From the NCBI GenBank assembly GCA_963695705.1, contig CAVOHB010000014.1, forward strand, positions 1 through 64,000: a stretch of DNA of 64,000 bases, read 5' to 3'. This stretch comes from JBKPNJ01 sp963695705 (lineage in GTDB: Bacteria > Actinomycetota > Actinomycetes > Propionibacteriales > Nocardioidaceae). The position numbers and the translations under genes were made by a program. This document shows, piece after piece, positions 49,178 to 58,079 of the stretch. The notes under the pieces were generated by a model. The model was not told the origin of the DNA. It searched no databases and saw only the letters and a program-made list of their open reading frames with translations. Position 1 is the first letter of the stretch, and each line of letters begins with the position of its first letter.

Positions 49178-49849
49178 CCATCCGCGTTCTCGTCGCCGAC
49201 GACCAGGCGATGGTCCGCGCCGGCTTCCGCATGCTGCTGGCCCACGAGGCGGACATCGACGTGGTGGCCGAGGCTCGCAACGGCCTCGAAGCGGTGGACA
49301 TGGCCGCCCGCTACGATCCGACGGTAGTCCTGATGGACATCCGGATGCCCGAGCTCGACGGTATCGAGGCCACCCGCCGGATCCTTGCCGCCAACCAGCT
49401 CGCCCGCATCCTGATCCTCACGACGTTCGACCTCGACGAGTACGTGTACGAAGCGCTCAGCGCCGGCGCCAGCGGCTTCGTGCTCAAGGACGACCCGCCG
49501 GAGAGCCTGATCGCTGCCATCCATACCGTCGCTGCCGGCGACGCGCTTCTGTCAGCAACGGTCACCAGACGGGTGATCCAGCAGTTCACCCGCCTCCCGC
49601 GCGCCAAGACGCCCAAGGGAGCTCGGCGAGCTCACCTCGCGCGAGCACGACGTGCTCCGGCTGATCGCGCGCGGGCTGTCCAACGCGGAGATCGCGCGCG
49701 AGATGTACATCAGCGAGGGAACGGTCAAGACACACGTCACGCACATCCTGCAGAAGCTCAATCTCCGAGACCGTGTCCAAGCTGTGGTGCTCGCGTACGA
49801 GACGGGCCTCGTCGACAACGACAGCCGCCGGCCGGGCTCTGGTGACTAG
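49174..49849 (+). pseudogene. NarL/LuxR-type response regulator, copy 2, one frameshift
   Basis: The receiver domain is intact (VLVADDQAMVRAGFRMLL, Asp55 in VVLMDIRMPE, Lys in FVLKDDPPE). After LPRAKTPK a run of three G near 49618 has one base too many. The next frame continues ELGELTSREHDVLRLIARGL and ISEGTVKTHVTHILQKLNLR, the expected LuxR-type DNA-binding domain, to the stop at 49849. Removing one G gives 224 residues, matching copy 1. Probably a sequencing error. Confidence 0.85.
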
Positions 49850-50011
49850 CACGCTCCCGTGATGCTCGCGTCGCTCATGCTCGGTCATGATTGTCCAGGT
49901 TCCGGCGCGTGCGCAGTTCGACCGAGCGTGAGCGGGCATGGCGATTGCTGACATTCCACTCCGCAGTCGTGACGGCCTTGCCAGACTGCCGACAAGCGTC
50001 CCCCGCCTGAG

Positions 50012-50045
50012 CCCTCCCCCGTGCTCGGGCCGGGGGCGCCCTTTT
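50012..50045 (+). terminator. GC-rich hairpin followed by a T-run
   Basis: In the 404-base gap 49850-50253, CCCCCG pairs with CGGGGG-type sequence and is followed by CGCCCTTTT, a plausible intrinsic terminator about 165 bases after the kinase-regulator operon. Between them and after it nothing else is clear except a possible promoter, TTGACG at 50198 with TTGAAT 17 bases on, ahead of the GYD gene. Confidence 0.35.
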
Positions 50046-50253
50046 GTGCCGGACTGCACAAATGGGGAGAGAGCGGGCGGATAGTCGGATAACCGCGCTC
50101 ACTGCGATACCTGTCGGGGGATGGCCGCGGTCACCCGATGTTCGCTCGGAATCCGTGCCATGGAGGAAGGGTCCTCACCAGCCGCCGTGCATCGATCTTG
50201 ACGCCGCACCGTCCCGACGATTGAATGCCCATACAACAATAGAGGAGCACACG

Positions 50254-50577
50254 ATGCCCAAGTACCTGATCAAAGCGTCCTATAGCACCGAAGGCATCAA
50301 GGGTGTCATGAAGGGCGGCGGCACCGCTCGAGTAGACGCGGTGAAGCATGCCCTCGAAAGTGTGGGCGGCACGGTTGAGTCGTTCTATTTCGCCTTTGGC
50401 GGCGACGACGTCTACGTCACGGTTGATGGTCCCAACAATGCTGCGGCGGCTGCGATGGCCGCGGCAGTCGGCTCATCGGGAGCACTTGCCCGGTACGAGA
50501 CGGTGGTACTCCTCACCGCGGCTGAGATCGACGACGCGATGCAGATGGCTGTCAACTACGCCCCGCCTGGCTCCTAG
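50254..50577 (+). CDS. GYD-domain protein
   Basis: The start is the ATG at 50254 with GAGGAG 6 bases upstream, giving 107 residues. The opening MPKYLIKASYSTEGIKGVMK, the middle ALESVGGTVESFYFAFGGDD and VYVTVDGPNNAAAAAMAAAV are the standard GYD-domain features, including the FYFAFGxxDVY segment. The fold is a small dimeric alpha/beta barrel and function is unknown. Monocistronic as far as can be seen. Confidence 0.85.
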   Translation: MPKYLIKASYSTEGIKGVMKGGGTARVDAVKHALESVGGTVESFYFAFGGDDVYVTVDGPNNAAAAAMAAAVGSSGALARYETVVLLTAAEIDDAMQMAVNYAPPGS

Positions 50578-50674
50578 GCCGACGGCGGCCCGCTCCCGTT
50601 CTTCCTTGCAACCATGCTCAGACCAGGCAGATCCGTGTGAGGACGACAACACCCAGGCCGTACGCAGACACTCC

Positions 50675-50905
50675 GTCAACCAGATCTTCCTGACGCTCAC
50701 CCTGATCTACGTCCTGGTACCGATCCTGATGGTGATCCTTTCACTCATTCTGAGACCACAAGTCAACCGGATCGTCAACGTCGTGGTCAGCCTCCTCTAC
50801 ATGATCAGCGTCATCGTGTCGTGCATCGTCGAAGTGATACTCCTCGGCGCCATCGCCCGCTCCGCGTGGAGATGGCCGCCACCCGCGCCCGGAATGGATG
50901 GGTAG
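50675..50905 (+). pseudogene. Remnant of a DUF6326-like membrane protein
   Basis: Two hydrophobic helices (IFLTLTLIYVLVPILMVILS and IVNVVVSLLYMISVIVSCI) with the linking LILRPQVNR match the C-terminal half of DUF6326-type four-helix proteins. The first half has no counterpart upstream, and EVILLGAIARSAWRWP follows sooner than I would expect. No start codon or ribosome site precedes it. It is therefore read as a 5'-deleted, internally shortened remnant. The family call is from memory. Confidence 0.45.
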
Positions 50906-51696
50906 TCGTCGCGTGGATACTCCTCGGAACGTGGATCGCATCGGTGATCTCGGCAGCATTCTTGGCATCTGGGCGCACCCCGACGACGAAGCCTGGCTGT
51001 CGTCTGGCCTGATGATGCGCGCTGTCGAAGCGGGTCACCGGGTCGTCTGCGTGACCGCGACCCGCGGCGAATCCGGCTTTCCCGCCGACGACGGCCGTTC
51101 CGCGGAGGAGCGGAAGGCTGTCCGCGCGTCCGAGCTGGACAGCTGCCTGCAGCCTGCTCGGTGTGGACGAGCACTACTACCTCGACTTCGACGACGGCCG
51201 CTGTGCCGACGTGCCCGACGACGAAGCCGTGCCAAGACTGGTCGACATCATTGCCGACGTCACCCCTGACACCGTGTTGAGCTTCGGGCCGGACGGTGCC
51301 ACCGGGCACTCGGACCACATCAGCACCTGCCGCTGGACGACTGAGGCCGTCCGGAGATCGGGACCCCAGACGCGGCTCCTGTACGCGACGACGACGAAAC
51401 GCTGGAACAAGCAGTTCTTCACCGGATTCGACCCAGCCACGATCTTCATGATCGACGGCTTCGAGCCCGAGCTCCTCGACGAGGCCGACCTGGCCGTGTG
51501 GTTCAGCTGCGACCAGAGCCACCTGCCACGCAAGGTCGCCGCCATGCGCGCTCAGGCAAGCCAGATCGAACCGCTGGTCCAAGCCATGGGAGTGCCGACG
51601 TTCGGCCGCCTCGTCCAAGAGGAGTTCTTCCGGTCACCGACACCCGAAGACGCAGAGACTATCGAGCGGATGCGACTCCAGACCGCACCGCGCTAG
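50898..51696 (+). pseudogene. PIG-L/LmbE-family deacetylase, one frameshift
   Basis: GIWAHPDDEAWLSSGLMMRA carries the family's AHPDDE zinc motif. The frame changes near 51150 (after RASELDSCL) and continues LLGVDEHYYLDFDDGRCADV, then SFGPDGATGHSDHISTCRWT, which supplies the GHxDH third zinc ligand. Removal of one base restores about 265 residues. The family deacetylates N-acetyl sugars, including mycothiol-pathway substrates (MshB, Mca). Which one cannot be told here. Overlaps the end of the upstream remnant. Confidence 0.8.
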
Positions 51697-51837
51697 TGCC
51701 GGTCTCACCAGCCGTCGGGTCATGAGCGGCCAGTCTTGGGCACGGGTCAACCCTGAGGCGGACCCGGTGGTCCGACCCGGGTCGTCTCAGCGGCTTCACC
51801 GATGGAGCAGGTGCCTGGGCGCGACCATGCTCCTCTC

Positions 51838-52782
51838 ATGATCACTATCGAGGCACTCACCAAGAGGTACGGCGCATTCACCGCAATCGACAACGTCGGC
51901 TTCACGGCCCGAGCCGGTCGCGTCACCGGCTTCCTCGGTCCGAACGGGGCCGGCAAGTCGACCACCATGCGCATCATCGTCGGCCTCACCCCACCCACGT
52001 CCGGATCCGCCACCATCCGCGGCCGCAGGTTCGCCGACCTGCCCAACCCGGGCCTCGAGGTCGGCGTGCTGCTCGATGCATCCGCGCAGCACGCTGGCCG
52101 GACCGGTCGCGAAATCCTCAGAATCGCCCAGCAGACGATGGGCCTGCCCGCTCGTCGCGTCCGGGAGATGCTTAACCTGGTCGCCCTGACCGGCACCGAG
52201 GCGGACCGCCGGGTCGGGAACTACTCACTCGGCATGCGCCAGCGGCTCGGAATCGGCACCGCGCTGGTGGGTGATCCCGAGGTCCTTGTCCTCGACGAGC
52301 CGGCCAACGGGCTCGATCCGGCGGGCATCCGCTGGATGAGGGATCTGCTCCGCGGCCACGCGGACCGGGGCGGAACGGTTCTGCTGTCGTCACATCTACT
52401 GCACGAGATCGAGATCATCGCCGACGACATCGTGGTGATCGGCAACGGCAGGATCGTCGCCCAGGGCACCAAGACCGAGCTTCTGCAGGCGGCAGGCACC
52501 GTCGTCCGGGCTGCTGATCAGGCAGACCTGGCACGGGCGCTACGCGTGTCCGGCCTGGCCGCGTCCACCACCGGCGACGGCGCCCTGCTCACCGACGCGG
52601 ATCCAGCGCTGGTGGGGAAGGTCGCGCTCGCGGCCCGGATCGCCCTCACCGAGCTGCGTCCGGCCGACGGTGCCGGCCTGGAGGAGATGTTCCTCGAGCT
52701 CACCGCCGGCACTGCACGGCCGAGTCAACCGACCGTTGACGCAGGCACACCGGCCCAGCGAGAAGAAGGAGCAGCGGCATGA
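51838..52782 (+). CDS. ABC exporter ATP-binding protein (DRA/BcrA type)
   Basis: The start is the ATG at 51838 (MITIEALTKRYGAF), giving 314 residues. Walker A is GPNGAGKST, signature NYSLGMRQRLGIG, Walker B VLVLDEPANGLDP, and H-loop LLSSHLLHEIEIIADD. The signature Ser-Leu-Gly-Met form and a 90-residue C-terminal extension are typical of antibiotic/lantibiotic-type exporters. ATGA overlap with the permease gene. Confidence 0.92.
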   Translation: MITIEALTKRYGAFTAIDNVGFTARAGRVTGFLGPNGAGKSTTMRIIVGLTPPTSGSATIRGRRFADLPNPGLEVGVLLDASAQHAGRTGREILRIAQQTMGLPARRVREMLNLVALTGTEADRRVGNYSLGMRQRLGIGTALVGDPEVLVLDEPANGLDPAGIRWMRDLLRGHADRGGTVLLSSHLLHEIEIIADDIVVIGNGRIVAQGTKTELLQAAGTVVRAADQADLARALRVSGLAASTTGDGALLTDADPALVGKVALAARIALTELRPADGAGLEEMFLELTAGTARPSQPTVDAGTPAQREEGAAA

Positions 52783-53582
52783 CCGCCATCGCCGTCGAGA
52801 ATGTCCGCACGCCGCGCAGCGTCGCCGAGCGGGTGCCCCTGTCGCGGCTGGTCCGGGTCGAGCTGCGCAAGATGTTCGACACGCGGTCGGGATTCTGGTT
52901 GATGGCGAGCGTCGTCATCTCAGCCGTGCTGGCCACCGGCGCGGTGATCCTGTTCGCGCCGGACGACGAGCTGACCTACTCGACCTTCGGGACCGCCATC
53001 GGCTTCCCGATGACGGTCATCCTGCCGATGATCGCGATCCTGTCGGTTACCAGCGAGTGGAGCCAGCGCAGCGGCCTGACGACGTTCACGCTCGTCCCGC
53101 AGCGTGGCCGCGTCATCCTGGCGAAGGCGGTCTCGGCAGTCGCGGTGGGTGTCGTGTCGATGCTGTTGGCTTTCGCGATCGGCGCGGTCGGCAACGTGGT
53201 GGGCACGGCGATCACGGGCACCGGCACTGTGTGGGACGCATCGGTCGTGGATGTGCTCTACATCGTGCTCGGCAACGTCCTCGGTCTGTTGAGCGGCTTC
53301 ATGCTCGGCACGCTGATCCGCAACTCGCCGGGCGCCATCGTGGCCTACTTCGTGTACTCGTTCGTACTCCCGACCGTCTTCGTCGTCCTGGCCACCAGCC
53401 AGGACTGGTTCAGGCACCTGCAGCCATGGGTGGACGTCGCCTACGCCCAGTCTGCTCTGTTCACGTTCAACGGTTCCCTGACCGGCGAGCAGTGGGCCAA
53501 CATCGGCGTGACTGGCGTGATGTGGTTGCTGATCCCGATGCTGGTCGGGCTCGGACTGGTGATGAGGTCGGAGGTCAAGTAG
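52779..53582 (+). CDS. ABC-2 type exporter permease
   Basis: The 267-residue protein has six hydrophobic segments. An N-terminal cytoplasmic stretch (LSRLVRVELRKMFDTRSGFW) is the usual opening of ABC-2 permeases, followed by SEWSQRSGLTTFTLVPQRGR between helices 2 and 3. It pairs with the ATPase upstream. Substrate unknown. A drug or peptide export role is likely by family. Confidence 0.9.
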   Translation: MTAIAVENVRTPRSVAERVPLSRLVRVELRKMFDTRSGFWLMASVVISAVLATGAVILFAPDDELTYSTFGTAIGFPMTVILPMIAILSVTSEWSQRSGLTTFTLVPQRGRVILAKAVSAVAVGVVSMLLAFAIGAVGNVVGTAITGTGTVWDASVVDVLYIVLGNVLGLLSGFMLGTLIRNSPGAIVAYFVYSFVLPTVFVVLATSQDWFRHLQPWVDVAYAQSALFTFNGSLTGEQWANIGVTGVMWLLIPMLVGLGLVMRSEVK

Positions 53583-53660
53583 GCAGGGTGACGTCTGCCC
53601 GAGCACAGAACCGGCCGCCTGGCGCCCAGGATCCCGCCCGTCCGACTGCCGGCATTTTGA

Positions 53661-54077
53661 TCAGGCGGGCGGGGCCTCTGGCGGCTTGTACAGCTCGCGC
53701 ACAGCCTCTTCGATGTCGCCGCCGCTCACGTCGACCGGTTCCATGTACAAACGGCCCTCGGCGACCAGGCCGTCACGAATGACGAAGATCGTGACACCGC
53801 GCATCTCGAACGGCGAACCGTCCGTGTGATGACCGCGCCAGACCCACTCGCCCCACTCGGTATTGCCGTCGACCGATGCCGCAACCAGCTCTGAGCTGAA
53901 ATCCGGAACGCCCTCGAAGACCGACGTCCAGTTTGCGAGCACCTGCGCACGCCCGCCGAAGCCACGACCTGGGTGCACAGGTTGGGCGCTCTGATAGTCC
54001 TCGGCGAACAGCGCTGCCATCACTTCGGCATCATGGGAGTTCTGCGCCTCCATCAGGCGTTCCTGCGTGCTGGGCAT
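53661..54077 (-). CDS. SnoaL-like/NTF2-fold protein
   Basis: The start is taken as the ATG at 54077 (MPSTQERLMEAQNSHDAEVM), giving 138 residues. It has the NTF2-fold order: helix, FAEDYQSAQP, GGRAQVLANWTSVFEGVPDF, then strands WGEWVWRGHHTDGSPFEMRG and GRLYMEPVDV. Such proteins are small-molecule isomerases, hydrolases or binding proteins. The pocket residues do not fix the substrate. Same strand as the flavin-dependent enzyme upstream, 132 bases away. Confidence 0.82.
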   Translation of the reverse strand: MPSTQERLMEAQNSHDAEVMAALFAEDYQSAQPVHPGRGFGGRAQVLANWTSVFEGVPDFSSELVAASVDGNTEWGEWVWRGHHTDGSPFEMRGVTIFVIRDGLVAEGRLYMEPVDVSGGDIEEAVRELYKPPEAPPA

Positions 54078-54209
54078 GGAGTCGAACCTAGCCGACCGGA
54101 GCCCGGCTGTCATAGACCCGTGGTGGTGATGTAGACAACGCCGGGGCGAGGAGGCCTGCCGGCCTATCGTGCGCGCATCCTTCGAGGGCCTCCTCACAGG
54201 CAGGCAGCG

Positions 54210-55229
54210 TCAGCGCCAGCCGAGCTCCGGCGCGAGGTGGCGCAGCACACTGTCGAGCAGGTGCGCGTTGTAGTCGACACCGAGCTGGTTCGGAATCGTG
54301 AGAAGTAACGTGTCCGCGGCTGCGATCGCCTCGTCCTCGGCGAGAGACTTCACCAGCTGCTCCGGCTCGCCCGCGTACGTCTTGCCGAAGCGGGCGGCGC
54401 CCTGGTCCAGGTAGCCGACCTGGTCCCGGCTGGCTGTCTCGTCACCGAAGTACGCACGGTCCAGGTCGGTGACGATCGGGAAGATGCTGCGGCTGACCGA
54501 TACTCGGGGTTCGCGTTGATGGCCAGCGGCCTTCCACGCGTCCCGGAACCGCTGGATCTGTTCGGCCTGGAGCTGGTGGAACGGCACCCCGGTGTCCTCG
54601 GTCAGCAAGGTCGAACTCATCAGGTTCATGCCCTGCTCCGCGGCCCACTCGGCGGTGCCGCGCGTTCCGGCGCCCCACCAGATCCGGTCGCGGAGCCCGG
54701 CCGAGTAAGGCTCTATCCGGAGCAGGCCGGGCGGGTTCGGAAACATCGGCCGCGGGCTGGGCTCGGCGAACCCCTCCCCCTTGATCACCTCGAGGAACAC
54801 TCGGGCGTGCTCACGGGCCATGGCCGCGTGGTCGGAGCCCTCCTCGGGCGCGTAGCCGAAGTAGCGGAAGCCGTCGGTCACCTGCTCCGGCGACCCCCGG
54901 CTGATGCCCAGCTGAAGTCTGCTACCGGAGATCAGGTCGGCGGCACCCGCGTCCTCGGCCAGGTAGAGCGGGTTCTCGTAGCGCATGTCGATGACGCCGG
55001 TCCCGATCTCGATCCGACTTGTCCTGGCCCCGACGGCGGCCAGCAGCGGGAAGGGAGACGCCAACTGGCGCGCGAAGTGGTGCACTCGGAAATACGCGCC
55101 ATCGGCTCCGATTTCCTCGGCCACGACCCCGAGCTCGATCGACTGGAGGAGTGCGTCGGACGCCGACCGCGTCTGCGAAGCCGGCGACTGCGTCCAGTGG
55201 CCGAACGACAAGAACCCGATCTTCTTCAT
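54210..55229 (-). CDS. LLM-class (luciferase-like) flavin-dependent oxidoreductase
   Basis: The ATG at 55229 gives 339 residues beginning MKKIGFLSFGHWT. TIM-barrel features of the family: GADGAYFRVHHFARQLASPF, IEIGTGVIDMRYENPLYLAE, LQLGISRGSPEQVTDGFRYF and TLLLTIPNQLG. Binds FMN or F420 and oxidises an unknown substrate. Only 14 bases from the NYN gene upstream, so co-transcribed with it. Confidence 0.88.
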   Translation of the reverse strand: MKKIGFLSFGHWTQSPASQTRSASDALLQSIELGVVAEEIGADGAYFRVHHFARQLASPFPLLAAVGARTSRIEIGTGVIDMRYENPLYLAEDAGAADLISGSRLQLGISRGSPEQVTDGFRYFGYAPEEGSDHAAMAREHARVFLEVIKGEGFAEPSPRPMFPNPPGLLRIEPYSAGLRDRIWWGAGTRGTAEWAAEQGMNLMSSTLLTEDTGVPFHQLQAEQIQRFRDAWKAAGHQREPRVSVSRSIFPIVTDLDRAYFGDETASRDQVGYLDQGAARFGKTYAGEPEQLVKSLAEDEAIAAADTLLLTIPNQLGVDYNAHLLDSVLRHLAPELGWR

Positions 55230-55243
55230 GGCCGGTCCATCCC

Positions 55244-55624
55244 TCAGATCCGTTCGAGCAGCCAGGACGGGCCGGCGGTCCTCGCGCCGATTGCTTCGAC
55301 CCGCGATCTCAGCTCGCGGTCGGCCGTCACCACGGTGACGTCCCGCCCGGGGCCTGCCCGCTCGTGTGCCGCCTCGACGATCCGCTCGTCCCCGGAGCCT
55401 GGTGCGTGAATGCAGCGCACGCGACCGTCCTGCCCGGCCGGTACGCCGGGCCTCGCCGCACCTTCGAGAACCAGAACGACCTCGGCGTACGGAAGTTCGG
55501 CCGCCGTCAGCCGTTTCGCCAGCCGGCGGGCGGCTCCCGCACGGTCGCGCCACCAGCCGTCAGGGCGACTGCCCACAACGTTCGCGGCGTCGACGATCAG
55601 CGACTGCGTTCGTGGCTCCGGCAC
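55244..55624 (-). CDS. NYN-domain (PIN-like) putative ribonuclease
   Basis: The 126-residue protein starts at a GTG. QSLIVDAANVVGSRPDGWWR carries the first acidic residue and the Asp-x-x-Asn pair. GDERIVEAAHE and VTVVTADRELRSRVEAIGA supply the further Asp residues of the PIN/NYN metal site. VVLVLEG is the second strand. The fold is that of YacP/Rae1-like RNases. It begins 3 bases after a 65-residue acidic protein, suggesting linked function. Small size and single domain suit an RNA-cleaving housekeeping or toxin-like role. Not tested. Confidence 0.75.
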   Translation of the reverse strand: MPEPRTQSLIVDAANVVGSRPDGWWRDRAGAARRLAKRLTAAELPYAEVVLVLEGAARPGVPAGQDGRVRCIHAPGSGDERIVEAAHERAGPGRDVTVVTADRELRSRVEAIGARTAGPSWLLERI

Positions 55625-55627
55625 GGA

Positions 55628-55825
55628 TCAGTTCTCGCCGTCCTCGTCGTCGGCCCATCCTGGCACGTCTATCCGCTGCTCGGCGACGTCTGCCTCGTTG
55701 GCCTCCAGGGGCACGTCCGCCCGGGCGACGTCGCCGGTGAGTTCGTCGTCGTCCAGCGGGACCACGTCCTGATGCTGCGCTGCAACGTCGGCCGGGTCTG
55801 CGTATGGCTGCGGGTCGGTGGTCAT
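55628..55825 (-). CDS. Small acidic protein upstream of the NYN ribonuclease
   Basis: The 65-residue protein from the ATG at 55825 has 20 Asp/Glu, only two Arg and no Lys (PLDDDELTGDVARADVPLEA, then EADVAEQRIDVPGWADDEDG). It is probably disordered. I recall similar DVxEQ-containing acidic proteins in other actinobacteria but know no function. The three-base gap to the NYN gene means they are translated together. A charge-neutralising inhibitor of the nuclease is possible. Confidence 0.6.
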   Translation of the reverse strand: MTTDPQPYADPADVAAQHQDVVPLDDDELTGDVARADVPLEANEADVAEQRIDVPGWADDEDGEN

Positions 55826-55930
55826 GCTCCATGGGTACCCCTCGGCCTCGATCCGCACAAGCCACAGCCGACCAAGAAGCGACGTCGCGGGACGGTTCTG
55901 TGGCCTCCGGCGAAGGGGAGGCGGACCTGC

Positions 55931-57781
55931 TCAGTGAGGAAGGCCGGCTCCCGAAGAGGTCGCCACCCGCAACAGCGAGGTCTCGAGCCCGCGCCATTCG
56001 AGAACGCGCAGCAGGTTGGAGTTCGTGCTCACCGCCGCCATCAGCGACGGAACGGCAGATTCGCCTCTGCGGTCGGTCAACACCGCGTCGAACTGCTCGC
56101 CGACGCCGCGGATGTCGGCATCCGCGGCAGCCTGGAGGAGTTCACTCGCGGTGCGAACCCCGTGCGCGGAGAGCCGCTCCCGGGAGGTCGGGGCGAGCTC
56201 GGGCTGCCCCGACTGGCGGAAGCGCCGGGCCCGCGACCCGCGCGGTCGCGAGGACCGCGCCTGGTCCGCGCCGAGATGCGTCAGCAGAATCGCCTGGTCC
56301 ACCCAGTCGATGATCCGATCGCCGGGGAAGCGCGTGCTGACGAGCAGGTCCACCAGATCTGCCGTGGCCATGTTCGGCACGTTCTCGATGTCCTCCTCCT
56401 CCAGCCGCGCCTCGTGCCACACGGTGAGACCGTCAAGCTCGCTGAGCGGCAGCCTCGACTCCATGCTCGGCAGCGCCTTGTGCGAGAGCTTGGCGAACAC
56501 GCTCCGCACGATCTGCCAGGCGACCTTCGGGAAGACACCGATCACGAACCCGGCTGTCAGCAGCTGCCAGTTCGAGGATCCCCAACCCGCCCCATCGGCG
56601 ATCTCGACCACGACCCACGTACCGATGACGGCCAGTACGACGCGCAGCACGACAGCCACGTACGCGCTGCCGCGGAGGTCTCGCCGGACGTACCGTCGGA
56701 AGAGCATCTGCACCGAGAAGAAGTACGCGCCGAGAAACGCCATCGTCACCGGGGTCGGGTTCGGTACAAGCGCGTCGAGCCATTGCGGCTCGCTCGCGGG
56801 GACGCTTGTCTGGGTCGGCGGCAACGTCAGCAGCCAGCCCACAGCCAGCGTCACCAGTGTCATGTACACCGGCACGGCGGTGGTCGCCAGCGGCGGCGCG
56901 TTCGCGTTGCCGGAGAGTCGAGGACGAGTGGGCAGGTGCCCTTCGGCGACCGTGTCGTAGAAGCCCTCGGGTATCCGAACGAAGTTCGCCTCGAACTTCT
57001 GCAGGTAGCTGCTGATGCGTGTCCGCCTCGACTCCGCGGATTCCAGCTTGGTCGCCGACCGCTGTCGATCCAACAGGCCGAGCCGGTCCAGGTTGGTCAC
57101 GAAGTCGTTGAGCAGGCTTTCGCGTTGAGCCACGATGAAGAGCCACCACAACACCGTCGGCATGAAGATGACCAACGCAAGGAACACCGACCGGAAGGCG
57201 AGCAGCTGCCCTCTCTGAGGCAGCGCGATCACCGACAGGAATACCACGCACACCAAGGGGAAGCCGAATGCCAGCACCAGTCCCGCCTTGGTCGGCGCGC
57301 CGGTCCGCTTGAGCCTTCGGCTGAGGCTCTTGATCCCCCGACGGCTCGGCCCGATCGCAACGGCGGTGACGATGATCGCTGCGACTGCCGCCATGACAGC
57401 GACGACGAAGACCGCATGGTCGGCGACGAACTGACGGCTCGTGTCGTTCTCCAACAGGACCGCGACACCGACGCAGACCCAGAACAGCGTTCCCAGCACC
57501 ACTGTCCATGGGGTCTCGTCGTCGGATGACGCCGAGTGTTTCGCTGCGGCGCCGGTCACCGGCTCCGCGGTCCGCTCCCCGTCGCCGGCGTCGGCGATCG
57601 CGTCATGCACGACGTCCACGAGCTGGCTGAGCGACTGTGCGGCATCTCTGGCCGAGGCGATCGGACCCGTCGAGGATGGTTCGGGCCGACCGGCATCGGG
57701 AGCGCCGGGCTGACTCCGTGCGGGTTCCCCCGTCGCTGCCGGGGCGAGCTCTGCTGTCTGCTTGGACTCAGTCGATGCCAC
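55931..57781 (-). CDS. Multi-pass membrane protein of unknown function
   Basis: The GTG start at 57781 follows GGGGAGG by 7 bases, giving 616 residues. A 90-residue Ala/Glu/Ser-rich N-terminal tail is followed by six or seven hydrophobic segments (WTVVLGTLFWVCVGVAVLL, FVVAVMAAVAAIIVTAVAI, LVLAFGFPLVCVVFLSVIAL, LALVIFMPTVLWWLFIV, VYMTLVTLAVGWLLTL, FLGAYFFSVQMLFR, YVAVVLRVVLAVIGTWVVVE). About 170 cytoplasmic residues come last. The C-terminal part has LERLSAHGVRTASELL-like RERLSAHGVRTASELLQAA, which resembles a helix-hairpin-helix. I do not recognise a family. It is divergent from the haem peroxidase gene. Confidence 0.75.
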   Translation of the reverse strand: MASTESKQTAELAPAATGEPARSQPGAPDAGRPEPSSTGPIASARDAAQSLSQLVDVVHDAIADAGDGERTAEPVTGAAAKHSASSDDETPWTVVLGTLFWVCVGVAVLLENDTSRQFVADHAVFVVAVMAAVAAIIVTAVAIGPSRRGIKSLSRRLKRTGAPTKAGLVLAFGFPLVCVVFLSVIALPQRGQLLAFRSVFLALVIFMPTVLWWLFIVAQRESLLNDFVTNLDRLGLLDRQRSATKLESAESRRTRISSYLQKFEANFVRIPEGFYDTVAEGHLPTRPRLSGNANAPPLATTAVPVYMTLVTLAVGWLLTLPPTQTSVPASEPQWLDALVPNPTPVTMAFLGAYFFSVQMLFRRYVRRDLRGSAYVAVVLRVVLAVIGTWVVVEIADGAGWGSSNWQLLTAGFVIGVFPKVAWQIVRSVFAKLSHKALPSMESRLPLSELDGLTVWHEARLEEEDIENVPNMATADLVDLLVSTRFPGDRIIDWVDQAILLTHLGADQARSSRPRGSRARRFRQSGQPELAPTSRERLSAHGVRTASELLQAAADADIRGVGEQFDAVLTDRRGESAVPSLMAAVSTNSNLLRVLEWRGLETSLLRVATSSGAGLPH

Positions 57782-57943
57782 TGCTCAGCCTCCCCGTTCG
57801 TGCGCCGCCGGGGCGGGCGCGTCGGTCGATCGATCGAACGTCGTCCGTGGACGATCGGCGCACGCGGAATCACCCAGTGTAAGGCTCCTTTCGTTGCCAT
57901 GCACTGTCAAGCGTCGGCCGGATGCTCTGCGCGGGCAGGGTGG

Positions 57944-57972
57944 TTGACGCACGGTCGATGCGGGTTTACGTT
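57944..57972 (+). promoter_or_regulatory. Candidate promoter for the haem peroxidase gene
   Basis: TTGACG (57944-57949) and TACGTT (57967-57972) are separated by exactly 17 bases, about 108 bases before the peroxidase ATG. The divergent gap (57782-58079) shows no other clear site. CGATCGATCG-type repeats near 57830 are the only other regularity. Confidence 0.35.
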
Positions 57973-58079
57973 CTGTTCGACGACCTTCGGTCCCAACGAC
58001 CGATTTCCCTTGTATGCAAGGGCCGAGCTCCGAGGTCGCCCGGCAGACGCCCCACCGGGATCTCATGCAGGGGGATCAG

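Noticed and set aside
53582..53599. Hairpin GGCAG...CTGCC after the exporter permease
   Set aside because: Five base pairs, partly inside the stop codon and with no T-run. Expected by chance at this GC content.
58014..58079. Earlier start for the haem peroxidase
   Set aside because: The 22 extra residues lack domain character, and the later ATG has a better placed G-rich ribosome site.
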